From Nitrosococcus watsonii C-113 (GTDB taxonomy: Bacteria > Pseudomonadota > Gammaproteobacteria > Nitrosococcales > Nitrosococcaceae), in NCBI RefSeq assembly GCF_000143085.1, contig NC_014315.1, positions 1,425,001 through 1,489,000 of the forward strand: a stretch of DNA of 64,000 nt. The letters run 5' to 3'. Positions 20,194-29,423 of the stretch are shown one piece after another; the first letter of the stretch is position 1; each line of letters opens with the position of its first letter. A model generated the notes under the pieces. That model did not search any database. It worked only from the letters and a program-made list of their open reading frames with translations, and was not told the DNA's origin. The position numbers and the translations under genes are program-made.

Positions 20194-20295
20194 CGGCAGA
20201 GGATTGATCGTCTCTTTGCACATCAACGAAACACAATAGCGACCCGCACAGTCCTTGGTGACCGTGACCATCTTGGGGACGCCCTGGGGTTGCCC
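20194..20295 (-). pseudogene. TnpB central fragment
   Basis: On the minus strand about 34 codons read GQPQGVPKMVTVTKDCAGRY followed by CVSLMCKETINPLP, the middle beta-rich part of IS200/IS605 TnpB (consensus like VTVSKDPAGRYFVS). It is the region missing from the remnant at 16818-17418. Sequence on either side does not match TnpB. It is a relic. Confidence 0.7.
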
Positions 20296-20518
20296 ATTAA
20301 GGATTAAAAAGTGATACGCTGCGCTTCTGGGGGCTATCATTAACCGGAACCGGGGACGGTCACCCAGAGGCTTATGTATGCGGGTAACGGCTGGCGGCAC
20401 ATGGGGCCAATAAGTCGCTCCGGCCTCGTTTATTAGCCCTACCGACCCTGCCCCTATCAAGGCGCGGCGGTTATTAGAGGGCATCGGATGAGACAGAAAA
20501 TAAGCATGAGCATAAAAA

Positions 20519-20745
20519 GTGACGGCCGTCACTCGAGCCAGCAATCCCGGCGCCCTTGTCCAGTATGTTTTCTTTTTAGCGGATCAAGACCAGGCGCGTG
20601 AGGAAAAAAGCCCTGGCTACCAGTCCGCCAGGGCCTTCGTAACCCAGGCGAGCGCCGCCCTCGGGCTGGATACAACCCGTGATTCGGGGTTTAGAGCCCA
20701 TAAATACAATGACCACGCCGGCCACATGAATTGGTCTGGATTGAG
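20519..20745 (+). pseudogene. Possible decayed 5' part of the unknown gene upstream of the CHAT gene
   Basis: A short open frame (LVQYVFFLADQDQAREEK and on) that runs into the next frame near 20730 where an indel would join the two. No family recognised. Listed because the two frames together look like one gene broken by a frameshift. Confidence 0.3.
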
Positions 20746-21363
20746 GCCCATGGGGCCGAGATTGTTATTCTCACCTTAGACCGCCCACCCGATTTTACGA
20801 CGGCTAAGGCTGTTTGGGATAAGGCGCTGGCATCCATCGCGCCCTTGCTGGAGTCCATCGCGCCAGACCGTCTTCAGGGTAAAGCCCACGTCCTCATCGG
20901 GCGGGGCGAGGCCGAGCGGTTAATGCCCCAGGCCGAGCACACGTTAGCCTCTGCGCTCACACTTTCCGCCCAGGCACCCTGGGGAAGTCTGTGGGCGCCG
21001 AAAATAGAAGGCCCCTTTTTACTGGCGCTCAAGGCCGAGTGCTTACAGGACGGGGAGCGGTTTATCTCCTGGGAAATTTTCGCGCACGCGCTTTATCACC
21101 TCACCAAAGGCATGAACCAATGGCAGGACTACCAACGGCACCGAAAGGCACTGGCGCAGTTGGAGCAGCAGTTGGAGCGCGATATCGGGCAAGCCTATGC
21201 GGCTGCCACTTCCTCTCATCAGCCGCTCTTGCCCGCGCTCACCAGAGCCGACCGGGCGCTTAATGGGCTGCTTAAACCTGTTTCCCTGGCAAGCATCAAC
21301 CTTTTTACAAAGCGAATTAGGCAATGCGTGGGCAACATCATCGATGGGCTCCCGGGCCGATAA
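20713..21363 (+). CDS. Unknown protein upstream of and overlapping the TPR-CHAT gene
   Basis: The frame is open from 20713 and the first start codon is TTG 20731. The product (about 210 aa) has a beta-strand-like start (AEIVILTLDRPPDF), a helical middle (AERLMPQAEHTLASALTL) and a long helix with many Glu, Gln and Arg (RKALAQLEQQLERDIGQAY). No family recognised. The end of the frame overlaps the TPR-CHAT frame by about 20 bp (from the ATG at 21344), and TPR-like sequence continues in the other frame. It is either a partner gene or the N-terminal half of one longer protein broken by a frameshift near 21320. Confidence 0.45.
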   Translation, partial: PRRPHELVWIEAHGAEIVILTLDRPPDFTTAKAVWDKALASIAPLLESIAPDRLQGKAHVLIGRGEAERLMPQAEHTLASALTLSAQAPWGSLWAPKIEGPFLLALKAECLQDGERFISWEIFAHALYHLTKGMNQWQDYQRHRKALAQLEQQLERDIGQAYAAATSSHQPLLPALTRADRALNGLLKPVSLASINLFTKRIRQCVGNIIDGLPGR

Positions 21364-23299
21364 TCTTGAGCAAGCCATCCAGGCCTATGAGGCGGCCCTT
21401 ACAATCTACACCCGAGAAGCTTTCCCCGAGCAGTGGGCCGGGATCCAGAATAACCTGGGCGCCGCCTATTGCGAGCGCATTCGGGGCGTGGGGGCGGAGA
21501 ACCTGGAGCGGGCCCTTGAAGCCTATGGCAAGGCCGCTCGCATTTACACAGCCGATACGAATCCTGAAGTGGCGCGCCGGGTTCGACTTGCTCAAAGCGC
21601 GGCTTTACTTAAGACAGGCCGGTGGCCCGCGGCCCTGCAGGCGAGTGAGGAAGGGCTTGCGGCTTCCCGGATCTTGTTTGATATTAGTTTATATGATCCG
21701 GAAGTTCGGGAACGGGAAATTGGCGCATCGGAAATGTTATATGCCCGCTGCGCGTTTGCCAAGGCGCAACTGGGCAGACCTGATGAGGCGCTGGCGATTC
21801 TAGAAGAAGGCCGGGCCCGGGAGCTGCGTTACCGGGCAGGCCGGGATCGGGCCGATCTGGAAGACCTTCCAGAGCAGAGAAGGGCCGCTTTTTTGCAGGC
21901 CGCGCAGCGGGTTCGCGATTTAGAGGCGGAATGGCGGCGGCCCGAGGAGGAGCGCCCGGCCGATCTAGCAGATAAAACGCGCCAGGCCCGCCAGCGTCTG
22001 GAGCAGGAAGCGCAACAAATCCGCGTGTTAAAGCCGAATTTTCTGCGCGCGTCCGTGGACCTCAATGACATTCGCGCGGTGCTTCCCGGCCAAGACGCCG
22101 CCCTGGTGGAATTTGCAGTCACTGAGGCGGGCACCCTGGCCCTGGTGCTACCGGCGGGGCAAGAGGGCGTTGAAGCGGTTTGGATGGAGAGCGTGACCCA
22201 AGAGCGGCTCTGGAAGGAGTGGCTCTTGAGAACGCATGAGCCTTCGGGAGAAATCATCGACGGTTGGTTCGCGGGAGTAGTGGACCCGGAGGTGTGGCGC
22301 CATGGCTATGCGATGCAAAATCTACTGAGGCGTGTGGGTCAAGAGTTGCTCGCCCCCGTGGCGAAACACCTCGGCAAGGCAAAGCGCCTTCTCCTTGTCA
22401 CCCACGGCGGGCTTCATCTATTGCCCCTGGAGGCGGCGCCGTTTTCAACCGGAAACGGAACGATGACTACCTTGAGTGAGCGGATGGCCGTCTCAGTCAC
22501 CCCGAGTGCGGTATTCTTGGCGGAAAATCGCCAACACGCGAGGGGGTTTGAACAACCTGGGCGGCTGGTGGCTTTAGAGAACCCCCGCAACGATCCTCAG
22601 CTCCTATACACGCGGTATGAAGTGGCCCGCATTGCCCATTATGCCGGCGCTGAGCGGACCGAGCGGCTACGAGGCAAAGAAGCTACCCTCCCGGCCCTGG
22701 CAGAGAAGCTGGCCGGAGCTAGCTTCATTCACTTCTCATGCCACGGCCGATATCACTGGGGCAGCCCCCTGTTATCCGCGCTGGAGCTTCATCCGGCCGA
22801 GGAGGAGCCCACGGTTAAGGGAGGCGAACCGGGTCATTTGACCCTGCTACATCTCTATCAGGGCAAGGTCGATTTTACCGGGGCGCGGCTGGTGACGCTG
22901 AGCGCCTGCCAAACCGGCATCACCGAGGTCAGGGAACAGGCCGAGGAAGCCGTTGGGCTACCGGGCGGCCTTTTGGGAGCGGGGGTGCCGACGGTGGTGG
23001 CGTCCCTGTGGAGTGTGCCGGATCTCTCCACCGCGTTTTTAATGAGCCGGTTTTATTACCACTTGCTCTGCCAAGCGCATCCGCCCGATAGGGCCTTGCA
23101 AAAAGCGCAGGCGGATACGCGAACCGCGACCTGGAGGCAGATTTGTGAGGAGCTGGAGGAGCAGGAAGTTCGAAAGGCATTCGATAACCTTAAAGACGAA
23201 GGGAAACTTAACCAACGGCCTTTCGCGCAGCCCTACCATTGGGCGGCTTTCCAAGTGTGGGGCGATGGTTGGACGCCTATTATCCAGGAGGAGGCATAA
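21344..23299 (+). CDS. TPR-CHAT caspase-like protease
   Basis: A ~650-aa protein. The N-terminus has only two TPR units of the ADNLEQAIQAYEAAL and AENLERALEAYGKAA kind, where related proteins usually have many. A charged coiled linker follows (EEERPADLADKTRQARQRLEQE). The C-terminal CHAT domain has the catalytic pair: histidine in FIHFSCHGRYHWG and cysteine in LVTLSACQTGI. CHAT proteases are caspase-like and occur in bacterial defence and signalling systems. The frame is open from 21197, but that earlier part is a shadow of the overlapping gene; ATG 21344 fits the first TPR. The TPR array seems truncated at its 5' side. No Cas or other defence gene is adjacent. Confidence 0.75.
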   Translation: MGSRADNLEQAIQAYEAALTIYTREAFPEQWAGIQNNLGAAYCERIRGVGAENLERALEAYGKAARIYTADTNPEVARRVRLAQSAALLKTGRWPAALQASEEGLAASRILFDISLYDPEVREREIGASEMLYARCAFAKAQLGRPDEALAILEEGRARELRYRAGRDRADLEDLPEQRRAAFLQAAQRVRDLEAEWRRPEEERPADLADKTRQARQRLEQEAQQIRVLKPNFLRASVDLNDIRAVLPGQDAALVEFAVTEAGTLALVLPAGQEGVEAVWMESVTQERLWKEWLLRTHEPSGEIIDGWFAGVVDPEVWRHGYAMQNLLRRVGQELLAPVAKHLGKAKRLLLVTHGGLHLLPLEAAPFSTGNGTMTTLSERMAVSVTPSAVFLAENRQHARGFEQPGRLVALENPRNDPQLLYTRYEVARIAHYAGAERTERLRGKEATLPALAEKLAGASFIHFSCHGRYHWGSPLLSALELHPAEEEPTVKGGEPGHLTLLHLYQGKVDFTGARLVTLSACQTGITEVREQAEEAVGLPGGLLGAGVPTVVASLWSVPDLSTAFLMSRFYYHLLCQAHPPDRALQKAQADTRTATWRQICEELEEQEVRKAFDNLKDEGKLNQRPFAQPYHWAAFQVWGDGWTPIIQEEA

Positions 23300-23326
23300 A
23301 AACAGCCCGGAAGCGACTGGTTTGGC

Positions 23327-23497
23327 CTGGATATTAAGTTTCGCCCGAATCTATCGGTAGTAGAGCTGGAAAATGCGGTTGATCGCTTAGAGATGAAACT
23401 CCGCCAGGCGCATCCGGAAATCAAGCGCATTTACCTCGAGGCCCAATCGTTTAAGAGGCGTGGTGACCTATCAGGCTCTACCCGCAATGCCAAATAA
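23327..23497 (+). pseudogene. 3' remnant of a second CDF metal exporter gene
   Basis: 57 codons (56 residues plus stop), beginning LDIKFRPNLSVVELENAVDR, match the last 171 bp of the CDF gene (19935-20105) with about 22 differences by my hand count (~87% identity). Most differences are in third codon positions, so both copies evolved as functional coding sequence before this one lost its first ~260 codons. It begins 27 bp after the CHAT stop. Together with the intact gene it brackets the CHAT segment. Confidence 0.85.
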
Positions 23498-23748
23498 AGT
23501 TGTTGCGTCGGAAGACGGAGAAACTCATAAAGGCGGGGTGCGCGTTTGCTTTCCCACTCTACTTGCTTAAGGAATGGGGTGGTTTCTCTCATTTTAATTG
23601 GAAAACGCCGACGTAGACGGTACGGGAACCCATGCAGGGCTAACGTATGAAATTGGTTTGGAAGAAGTTGCCGCATATAGTTATTGTCCCAAGCTGCTTT
23701 TTTCCGTTTTCTGCTTAATATTTATAATTTATCTCATGACGGCATTAC

Positions 23749-25059
23749 TTAACCTCTGCTTAACTTTGCCTGCGCCTGGGGTCCTGTTTCCTTGAGCACA
23801 GGCTTTCCGGTAGAGACCGCCTGCATAATAATTTCCACGGCCTGATCTACGCCTCCTGCGCGCTGAATGGCCGTTTGGAGTCTACGGGCGTGCTTTCGGT
23901 AAGAATTGTGGGTCAGAACTTGAGCAATGGCCTGACGCAGCCGGGGGACACGCAGGCGTTTTAGGGGGACTACAACCCCCGCGCCGGTCCACGCTACCCG
24001 TGCCGCCACGCCAGGCTGATCGTTGGCAATGGGAATAGCGACCAGTGGCACCCCATTGCTTAAGGACTCTAACGTGGTGTTCATACCGGCATGGGTGATT
24101 GTCAGTGCTGCCCGCCGGAGCAGTTCTAATTGGGGCGCATAGCTGACCACCAGTGGAGCACCCGGTAGGGTTGGCAAAGTTTCAGGAGGAATCGGACCAC
24201 CGAGGGAAATCACCAATTGGGCATCAAGTCCCTCGCAGGCGGTGGCAATTTGTTGAAAAACGCCCTTAAAGCGGCCGAGTACTGTGCCCATGGAGGCGTA
24301 AATCAGCGGTTGTCCCGTCAGCTTCTCCCACGGGAAAGGTATCGGTTCCCGGCTTCCTGCGCCGTGATAGGGTCCCGTGAAATGGAACCAGGGGGGCAGT
24401 TGCTGCCGGGGGAATTCCAATTCAGCCGGTTGTTGGCTTATTTGCGCCAGCTGAGAGTAGGCATCATTGGAATGGGAATGAGGGGGTAAATTCCAAGTGC
24501 GGCGATATTCAGCCACGACTGCGGTAATGGGTTGGGTCACGCGGCTGAGCAGTCCATAGCCGAGGCGATTGCGTAGCTGGGCCCACCAGGCCGGATGATA
24601 ACGCCAGGAGGTATTAAAAGGCGGAATGGTTGGCTCTCGATTGAGCACCAAGGCGCTACAGAGGGTGATGAAGGGAAGGTTTAAAAACTCGGCGACCGTG
24701 CCTCCTCCTCGCGAGGTTTGATCGATCAGCAGCGCGTCTATCCCCGCGGCTTTAATCACTGCCGGGGCTTCCCGCAGGAGCAAGGCAGCGTCTTGTTGAA
24801 AGACCTTGACCGCATAGCGAAGCGCCGCCCGCCCACTTAAGGTACTCGCTTGTGCAGTGAGCTCAGCCATGGCCCCCGCAGGTCTTTTCGCTTCGGCAAT
24901 AGGCCGAAATTCCAAACCTGCGGCGAGCGTTGTGGGTTCGGCATCAAGTAAACCCACAAGCGTTACCCGATGGCCGCTCTTTTGCAGTGCTTGCCCCAGA
25001 GGCAGCAGTGTATTGAGATGCCCCGTCAAAGCGGGGCAAAGTAAACCAAAATGCATCAT
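23749..25059 (-). CDS. UGT/MGT-family glycosyltransferase
   Basis: A 436-aa GT-B enzyme. The N-terminus GLLCPALTGHLNTLLPLGQAL is the acceptor-side loop of macrolide/zeaxanthin-type glycosyltransferases. The C-terminal nucleotide-sugar block reads SYAPQLELLRRAALTITHAG followed by MNTTLESLSNGVPLVAIP, with the His and Gly of the UGT signature. It resembles CrtX-like and cyanobacterial UGTs that glycosylate carotenoids, sterols or other lipophilic acceptors. No carotenoid genes are in view, so the acceptor is unknown. It stands alone, 357 bp from the exporter operon. Confidence 0.85.
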   Translation of the reverse strand: MMHFGLLCPALTGHLNTLLPLGQALQKSGHRVTLVGLLDAEPTTLAAGLEFRPIAEAKRPAGAMAELTAQASTLSGRAALRYAVKVFQQDAALLLREAPAVIKAAGIDALLIDQTSRGGGTVAEFLNLPFITLCSALVLNREPTIPPFNTSWRYHPAWWAQLRNRLGYGLLSRVTQPITAVVAEYRRTWNLPPHSHSNDAYSQLAQISQQPAELEFPRQQLPPWFHFTGPYHGAGSREPIPFPWEKLTGQPLIYASMGTVLGRFKGVFQQIATACEGLDAQLVISLGGPIPPETLPTLPGAPLVVSYAPQLELLRRAALTITHAGMNTTLESLSNGVPLVAIPIANDQPGVAARVAWTGAGVVVPLKRLRVPRLRQAIAQVLTHNSYRKHARRLQTAIQRAGGVDQAVEIIMQAVSTGKPVLKETGPQAQAKLSRG

Positions 25060-25416
25060 CGAGAAATCCTTTAAATAAGCCTACCGAAGGATCGGCAACG
25101 ATGAGTACCTCCATAGCGCCTTGCGGCAGATTGCCCAACTTCAGACCCTTTTGCAAGATTATGTGTTAACCTTGATGTAACGCTCCGGTTACGAATCTCT
25201 ATATGAGGGATTATGAGCTTACTGGCCGCTCACCTATTTCAGCGCAGCGATGGTTAGAAATCCCTGTTCCGCTACGCTACAAGTGTGCCGCAGCAACTTG
25301 CTTGAGATCTTCGGGCTAGCTCCTTCTCTTTCTTGGTTTTACCACTATTCTTCACCTCGCATGGCCTTTTATCACTTAACTCGGTGCCTTTTGATATAGT
25401 ACCCCCCCCCTCTTTC
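25060..25416. other. Gene-free stretch with a run of C residues
   Basis: No gene seen. A run of about ten C lies at about 25401-25411, just after the stop of the ABC-2 permease read on the minus strand. It is outside any coding region, so phase variation of a protein is unlikely. Confidence 0.4.
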
Positions 25417-26514
25417 TCAATAAAGCCGGCGGCGGAATAGCCAGGCAGCAAGCAATAAAGCGGTTGAGGCGATGAGAGCCATGGGCCAAACTCGTGCTAA
25501 GACGAATCCGAACGATGCGTCCTTGAGAAAAATGCCATGGGAAATTTCAAGAAAATAACGCATGGGATTGAGATAGGTCAGGATCTGAATCCATTCGGGC
25601 ATATTGGCAATAGGAGAAGCAAAGCCTGAGAGAATCACGGTAGGGACGATAAAAAAGAAAGCCCCCAAGAGGGCTTGCTGCTGTGTTCTGGCGAGGGAGG
25701 AGATCATCAATCCGGTCCCGATACTAGAAAGCAGAAAGAAAAAGAGGCCCAGGTAGAGCAGCAGCAAATTTCCAATCAAAGGCACTTCGTAGCCATAGAC
25801 CGCTATTAAAAGAATGACGATACTTTCCCCCAGGCCAATAATCAGCGCCGGTATGGTTTTGCCGATCACGATCTCCATGGGGCGCAGGGGGGTGACCAAG
25901 AGCTGCTGGAAGGTCCCAACCTCTTTTTCCCGGGCCACCGCAAAACCGGTAATGGAAAGGGTCGCGACCAGGGTAATAATGGCGAGAAAACCGGGGAGCA
26001 TGGACCAAAAGCTCAAGAGGTTGGGATTAAACCAGGCCCGTTCCACCAGATGGGCCGGCAAAGGCTGGTTGGCCATTTCCCGATTAAAGTCAGCCACTAT
26101 TTGACCGGTGTAATTCAGGAGAATCAAAGCCGTATTGGAATTGCGGCCATCCACAATCAATTGCACCGGAGCAGAGAGTCCTTGTTTTAAATTCTGGGAA
26201 AAATTCTCGCCGATGTGAAGGACTAGATCCACCTTCCCGGTCTTCACCAGCGGGGTAATTCCAGCATCATGGGTGAGCGTTGCCACTAGCCTAAAACCTT
26301 GTCCAGCGGTAAAGCGCGCCACCAGATCCCGCCCCAAAGTACCGCTGTCTTTATTCAAGACGGCAAGCCGGATAGAGGTCACATCCAAGGTGGTGGCATG
26401 GGGGAAGATCAGCAGCTGGAAAAAAGGTAAAGCTATGATTACCCCCCGGCTTCTTTTGTCCTTCAAGGTTGCCAAAAATTCTTTGATAATTAATGCGCTA
26501 ATGCGGCCCCACAT
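25417..26514 (-). CDS. ABC-2 type permease (YbhR-like)
   Basis: A 365-aa permease with an N-terminal helix, a large periplasmic domain (about residues 45-170) and five clustered helices in the C-terminal half. The block VAREKEVGTFQQLLVTPLRPMEIVIGK is the coupling region of ABC-2 exporters. It is the last gene of a four-gene minus-strand operon with HlyD, a double ATPase and a sister permease, as in ybhGFSR. It starts 7 bp after the sister permease stop. Such systems export drugs or hydrophobic compounds. Confidence 0.9.
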   Translation of the reverse strand: MWGRISALIIKEFLATLKDKRSRGVIIALPFFQLLIFPHATTLDVTSIRLAVLNKDSGTLGRDLVARFTAGQGFRLVATLTHDAGITPLVKTGKVDLVLHIGENFSQNLKQGLSAPVQLIVDGRNSNTALILLNYTGQIVADFNREMANQPLPAHLVERAWFNPNLLSFWSMLPGFLAIITLVATLSITGFAVAREKEVGTFQQLLVTPLRPMEIVIGKTIPALIIGLGESIVILLIAVYGYEVPLIGNLLLLYLGLFFFLLSSIGTGLMISSLARTQQQALLGAFFFIVPTVILSGFASPIANMPEWIQILTYLNPMRYFLEISHGIFLKDASFGFVLARVWPMALIASTALLLAAWLFRRRLY

Positions 26515-26521
26515 AGTCCCA

Positions 26522-27706
26522 TTAATCCAGCCGTTTGCGGGTGAGTACCCGGCTCAGGATGAGCAAGACGCCCGCCATTAAAAAGAGTGCAATTCCATTG
26601 GGAATGATGACGTTCCAGATGTTCCCCACGAGAAACAGTGTTTTCAAAATCTCAATGAAATAACGGGCGGCGATGAGATAGGAAACCGCTTGAATCCAGG
26701 TGGGCGCGCTGGCCAAGTTGAAAATAAAGCCCGAGAGCAGGAAAGCCGGGAGAAAAGTCACCATGATGGCAATTTGACCCGCCACGAACTGGTCCTTGGC
26801 TAGGGTCGAAATAAGCAATCCCATCCCCAAAGTTGCCAACATAAACAGAGCCGCGGTGAGAAAAAGGACCCACAGGGAGCCGCGGAAGGGAACCTCGAAT
26901 AATCCTACCCCCAGGGTAAAGGACAGGACCATGCCGCCCATCCCAAGGATGAAGGTGGGAATCAATTTACCCAGGAGCAACTCGTTAGGGGTCACAGGGG
27001 TCACCATAAGGGATTCGATAGTACCCCGGTCATATTCCCGGGCCACCAACAAGGACGTAAGCAAAGCCCCGGTGAGAGTCATAATGATGGCCATCAACCC
27101 CGGAACCAGAAAATTTTGGCTGCGGACTTCTGGATTAAACCAGATCCGGAACTCCTGGTGGACGGGTTGTTGGAAAGTGAGTCCTTGATGGCGGGCTTCC
27201 AAGACGAGCCAGTCCTGCCAGACCCGGCGCACATAGCCGAGGATCTGGCGCCCGGTATTGGCATCGGCGCCATCCACGATGACCTGGATCGGCGCTCCCG
27301 CCTGCTGGTGGATTTGCTTGGCAAAGTTTTCTCGGAGCACCACCATGCCTCGCACTTCTCCTGCCAGCAGGGCCTTCTCGGCAGCTTGGCGCTGAGGCAG
27401 GAAAAGCGGCCTGAAGTATTCCGAGCTTATGAAGAAAGCGGTAAAGCGGGCGGTGGTGTCGGTGGGCTGCTCTACTACCAGCGCAATTTGGACATGCTTG
27501 GCATCTAGGGAGACTCCATAACCGAAAAGCAGCAATAAAATCGCGGGCAGGACAAAGGCAATGCCGGTGCTGCTCGGGTCGCGCAGGATTTGCCGGGTTT
27601 CCTTGATGACCAGCCCCCGCAACCGCTGTAACCGGAGATAGGGAGGTGGATGAGAAGGCGTGATGGGGGATTGAGGCATGGGGCTAGCCTGGCTGCCGGG
27701 CTTCAA
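26522..27706 (-). CDS. ABC-2 type permease (YbhS-like)
   Basis: A 394-aa permease with the same plan as its downstream neighbour: N-terminal helix, periplasmic domain, five C-terminal helices, and the coupling block VAREYDRGTIESLMVTPVTPNELLLGK. The start overlaps the end of the ATPase gene by 23 bp, so translation is likely coupled. The two permeases form a heterodimeric channel energised by the fused ATPase. Confidence 0.9.
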   Translation of the reverse strand: MKPGSQASPMPQSPITPSHPPPYLRLQRLRGLVIKETRQILRDPSSTGIAFVLPAILLLLFGYGVSLDAKHVQIALVVEQPTDTTARFTAFFISSEYFRPLFLPQRQAAEKALLAGEVRGMVVLRENFAKQIHQQAGAPIQVIVDGADANTGRQILGYVRRVWQDWLVLEARHQGLTFQQPVHQEFRIWFNPEVRSQNFLVPGLMAIIMTLTGALLTSLLVAREYDRGTIESLMVTPVTPNELLLGKLIPTFILGMGGMVLSFTLGVGLFEVPFRGSLWVLFLTAALFMLATLGMGLLISTLAKDQFVAGQIAIMVTFLPAFLLSGFIFNLASAPTWIQAVSYLIAARYFIEILKTLFLVGNIWNVIIPNGIALFLMAGVLLILSRVLTRKRLD

Positions 27707-29423
27707 TTAAGTGGATAAAAGCTTCCTCGATACTGGGTTCAGGGCACTCCGGGGTTGCCTGCTCCCCCTTGAGCGCATCAGGGGAGCCCAGGGCGATTAA
27801 TTGCCCTTGGTAAATAATCGCGAGCCGGTTGCAGTATTCGGCTTCCTCCATGAAGTGGGTGGTCACCAGGACTGTGACTCCCTGCTCGGCCATTTCATTG
27901 ATCCGAAGCCAGAACTCCCGCCGGGTAAGGGGGTCCACCCCGGAAGTGGGTTCATCCAAAAACAGGATCTCCGGTTCATGCATGATAGCGCAGGCCAGGG
28001 AAAGCCGCTGCTTATAGCCCAAGGGCAGGGAACCGCTGATCTGATCCGCCAAGGGGGCGAGGTCAAGGGCTTTGGAGAAGGTTTTTATCTGTTCCTGGCG
28101 CCGGCGGCCCCTGAGTCCGTAAACCCCGGCAAAAAAGCGCAGATTTTGCTGGACCGACAAGGCGGCATAAAGGGAGAAATGCTGGGCCATGTAGCCGATA
28201 CGGCCTCGCGCCTTGGCGGCGGCCCGGCGCAAGTCCACACCGGCTACCAAAGCTTCGCCTTCGGTGGGAGGCAAAAGACCCGCGAGCATTTTAAAAATGG
28301 TGGATTTACCCGCCCCGTTAGGTCCAAGAAGACCGAATATTTCGCCGCGCCGCACCGAGAAACTGACCTTATTAACGGCTATAAAAGCACCGAAGCGGCG
28401 GGTAAGATCCTTGACCTGAATAGGGGCTTGTTCTGTTTTTTGTGGGCTATGATTGGTGGCCATCTGGATTTTGCCGACCATGGGTCCAGTGTTTCTTTGG
28501 GGTTGGAGTGCGGCTATATAAGCATCCTCCAGGCACGGCGGGATGGCCTTGATTTCCGTTGCCTCGATAAGATCCTCAAGGCGGGGTTTTCCCGCACCCC
28601 TGGCGGTTACTAGGCGCAAGGTTTGACCACTCAGTGCCGCATCCATGATACCCTCTTGTGCCAGCGCCTGGCGCTGAAGAGCGCGTAGCTTCCCCTGGGG
28701 GGCAGACAGGCGAAAGCTCCGGCCCTCCAGGGGCGCGATGAAGTCCTGGGGCGTTCCATCATAGATCTTCCGGCCTTGGTCAAGCACAATCATCCTATCG
28801 CTGCGTTCCGCTTCATCCAAATAAGCAGTGCTCCATAGAACAGCCATGCCCTCACTGATCAGGGTCCGGACAATATTCCAGAGTTCGCGGCGGGAGAGGG
28901 GGTCTACGCCCACGCTTGGTTCATCGAGTAACAGGAGGCGAGGTGGGCGGATTAAGGTGCTGGCGAGCCCTAGCTTTTGTTTCATTCCTCCTGAAAGTTT
29001 GCCAGCGGGCCGGGTTTGGAAAGGTGTTAGCCCGGTAAAGCGGAGCAGTTCCTTAAACCGTTGCTGCCGTTCCGAGCCCCCCAGGCCCTGGAGATCAGCA
29101 TAGAGGTTAAGGTTCTCCCGCACTGTGAGTTCTTCATAGAGTCCAAAGCTTTGGGGCATATAGCCAATCTGCTGGTGAATTTTGACCGTTTGGTTAGCGG
29201 TATTCTGGCCCAGCACCTGAATGATCCCTTTGGAAGGTAGCAGCAGTCCGGCAATTAATCGCATCAGGGTGGTTTTGCCCGCCCCGTCGGGTCCCACCAG
29301 GCTGGTGATCCCAGCGCTGGGAAAAGTGGCGCTTAACTCAGCGATAGCGGTCAAGGACCCCGTGGCCGTGGCGAAGGTCTTGCTTACCTCCTTGATTGTG
29401 ACCACGGCGTGGGCGCAAGCCAT
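27684..29423 (-). CDS. ABC transporter, two fused ATPase domains (YbhF-like)
   Basis: A 579-aa protein with two nucleotide-binding domains. Domain 1 has Walker A GPDGAGKTT, signature LSGGMKQK and Walker B LLLLDEPSVGVD. Domain 2 has Walker A GPNGAGKST, a variant signature LPLGYKQR and Walker B ILFLDEPTSGVD. Both look catalytically complete apart from the unusual second signature. The fused layout matches YbhF/RbbA-type exporters. The gene begins directly next to the stop of the HlyD gene. Confidence 0.93.
   Translation of the reverse strand: MACAHAVVTIKEVSKTFATATGSLTAIAELSATFPSAGITSLVGPDGAGKTTLMRLIAGLLLPSKGIIQVLGQNTANQTVKIHQQIGYMPQSFGLYEELTVRENLNLYADLQGLGGSERQQRFKELLRFTGLTPFQTRPAGKLSGGMKQKLGLASTLIRPPRLLLLDEPSVGVDPLSRRELWNIVRTLISEGMAVLWSTAYLDEAERSDRMIVLDQGRKIYDGTPQDFIAPLEGRSFRLSAPQGKLRALQRQALAQEGIMDAALSGQTLRLVTARGAGKPRLEDLIEATEIKAIPPCLEDAYIAALQPQRNTGPMVGKIQMATNHSPQKTEQAPIQVKDLTRRFGAFIAVNKVSFSVRRGEIFGLLGPNGAGKSTIFKMLAGLLPPTEGEALVAGVDLRRAAAKARGRIGYMAQHFSLYAALSVQQNLRFFAGVYGLRGRRRQEQIKTFSKALDLAPLADQISGSLPLGYKQRLSLACAIMHEPEILFLDEPTSGVDPLTRREFWLRINEMAEQGVTVLVTTHFMEEAEYCNRLAIIYQGQLIALGSPDALKGEQATPECPEPSIEEAFIHLIEARQPG

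Noticed and set aside
21197-21343. N-terminal extension of the TPR-CHAT frame
   Set aside because: This part overlaps the upstream unknown gene in another frame and has no TPR character, so the start was set at 21344.
20713-23299. Type III-E CRISPR TPR-CHAT partner
   Set aside because: The CHAT gene has no Cas7-11 or CRISPR neighbour, so that specific system is not supported.
25395-25416. Poly-C run as a phase-variation tract
   Set aside because: It lies downstream of the permease stop and outside any promoter I can support.
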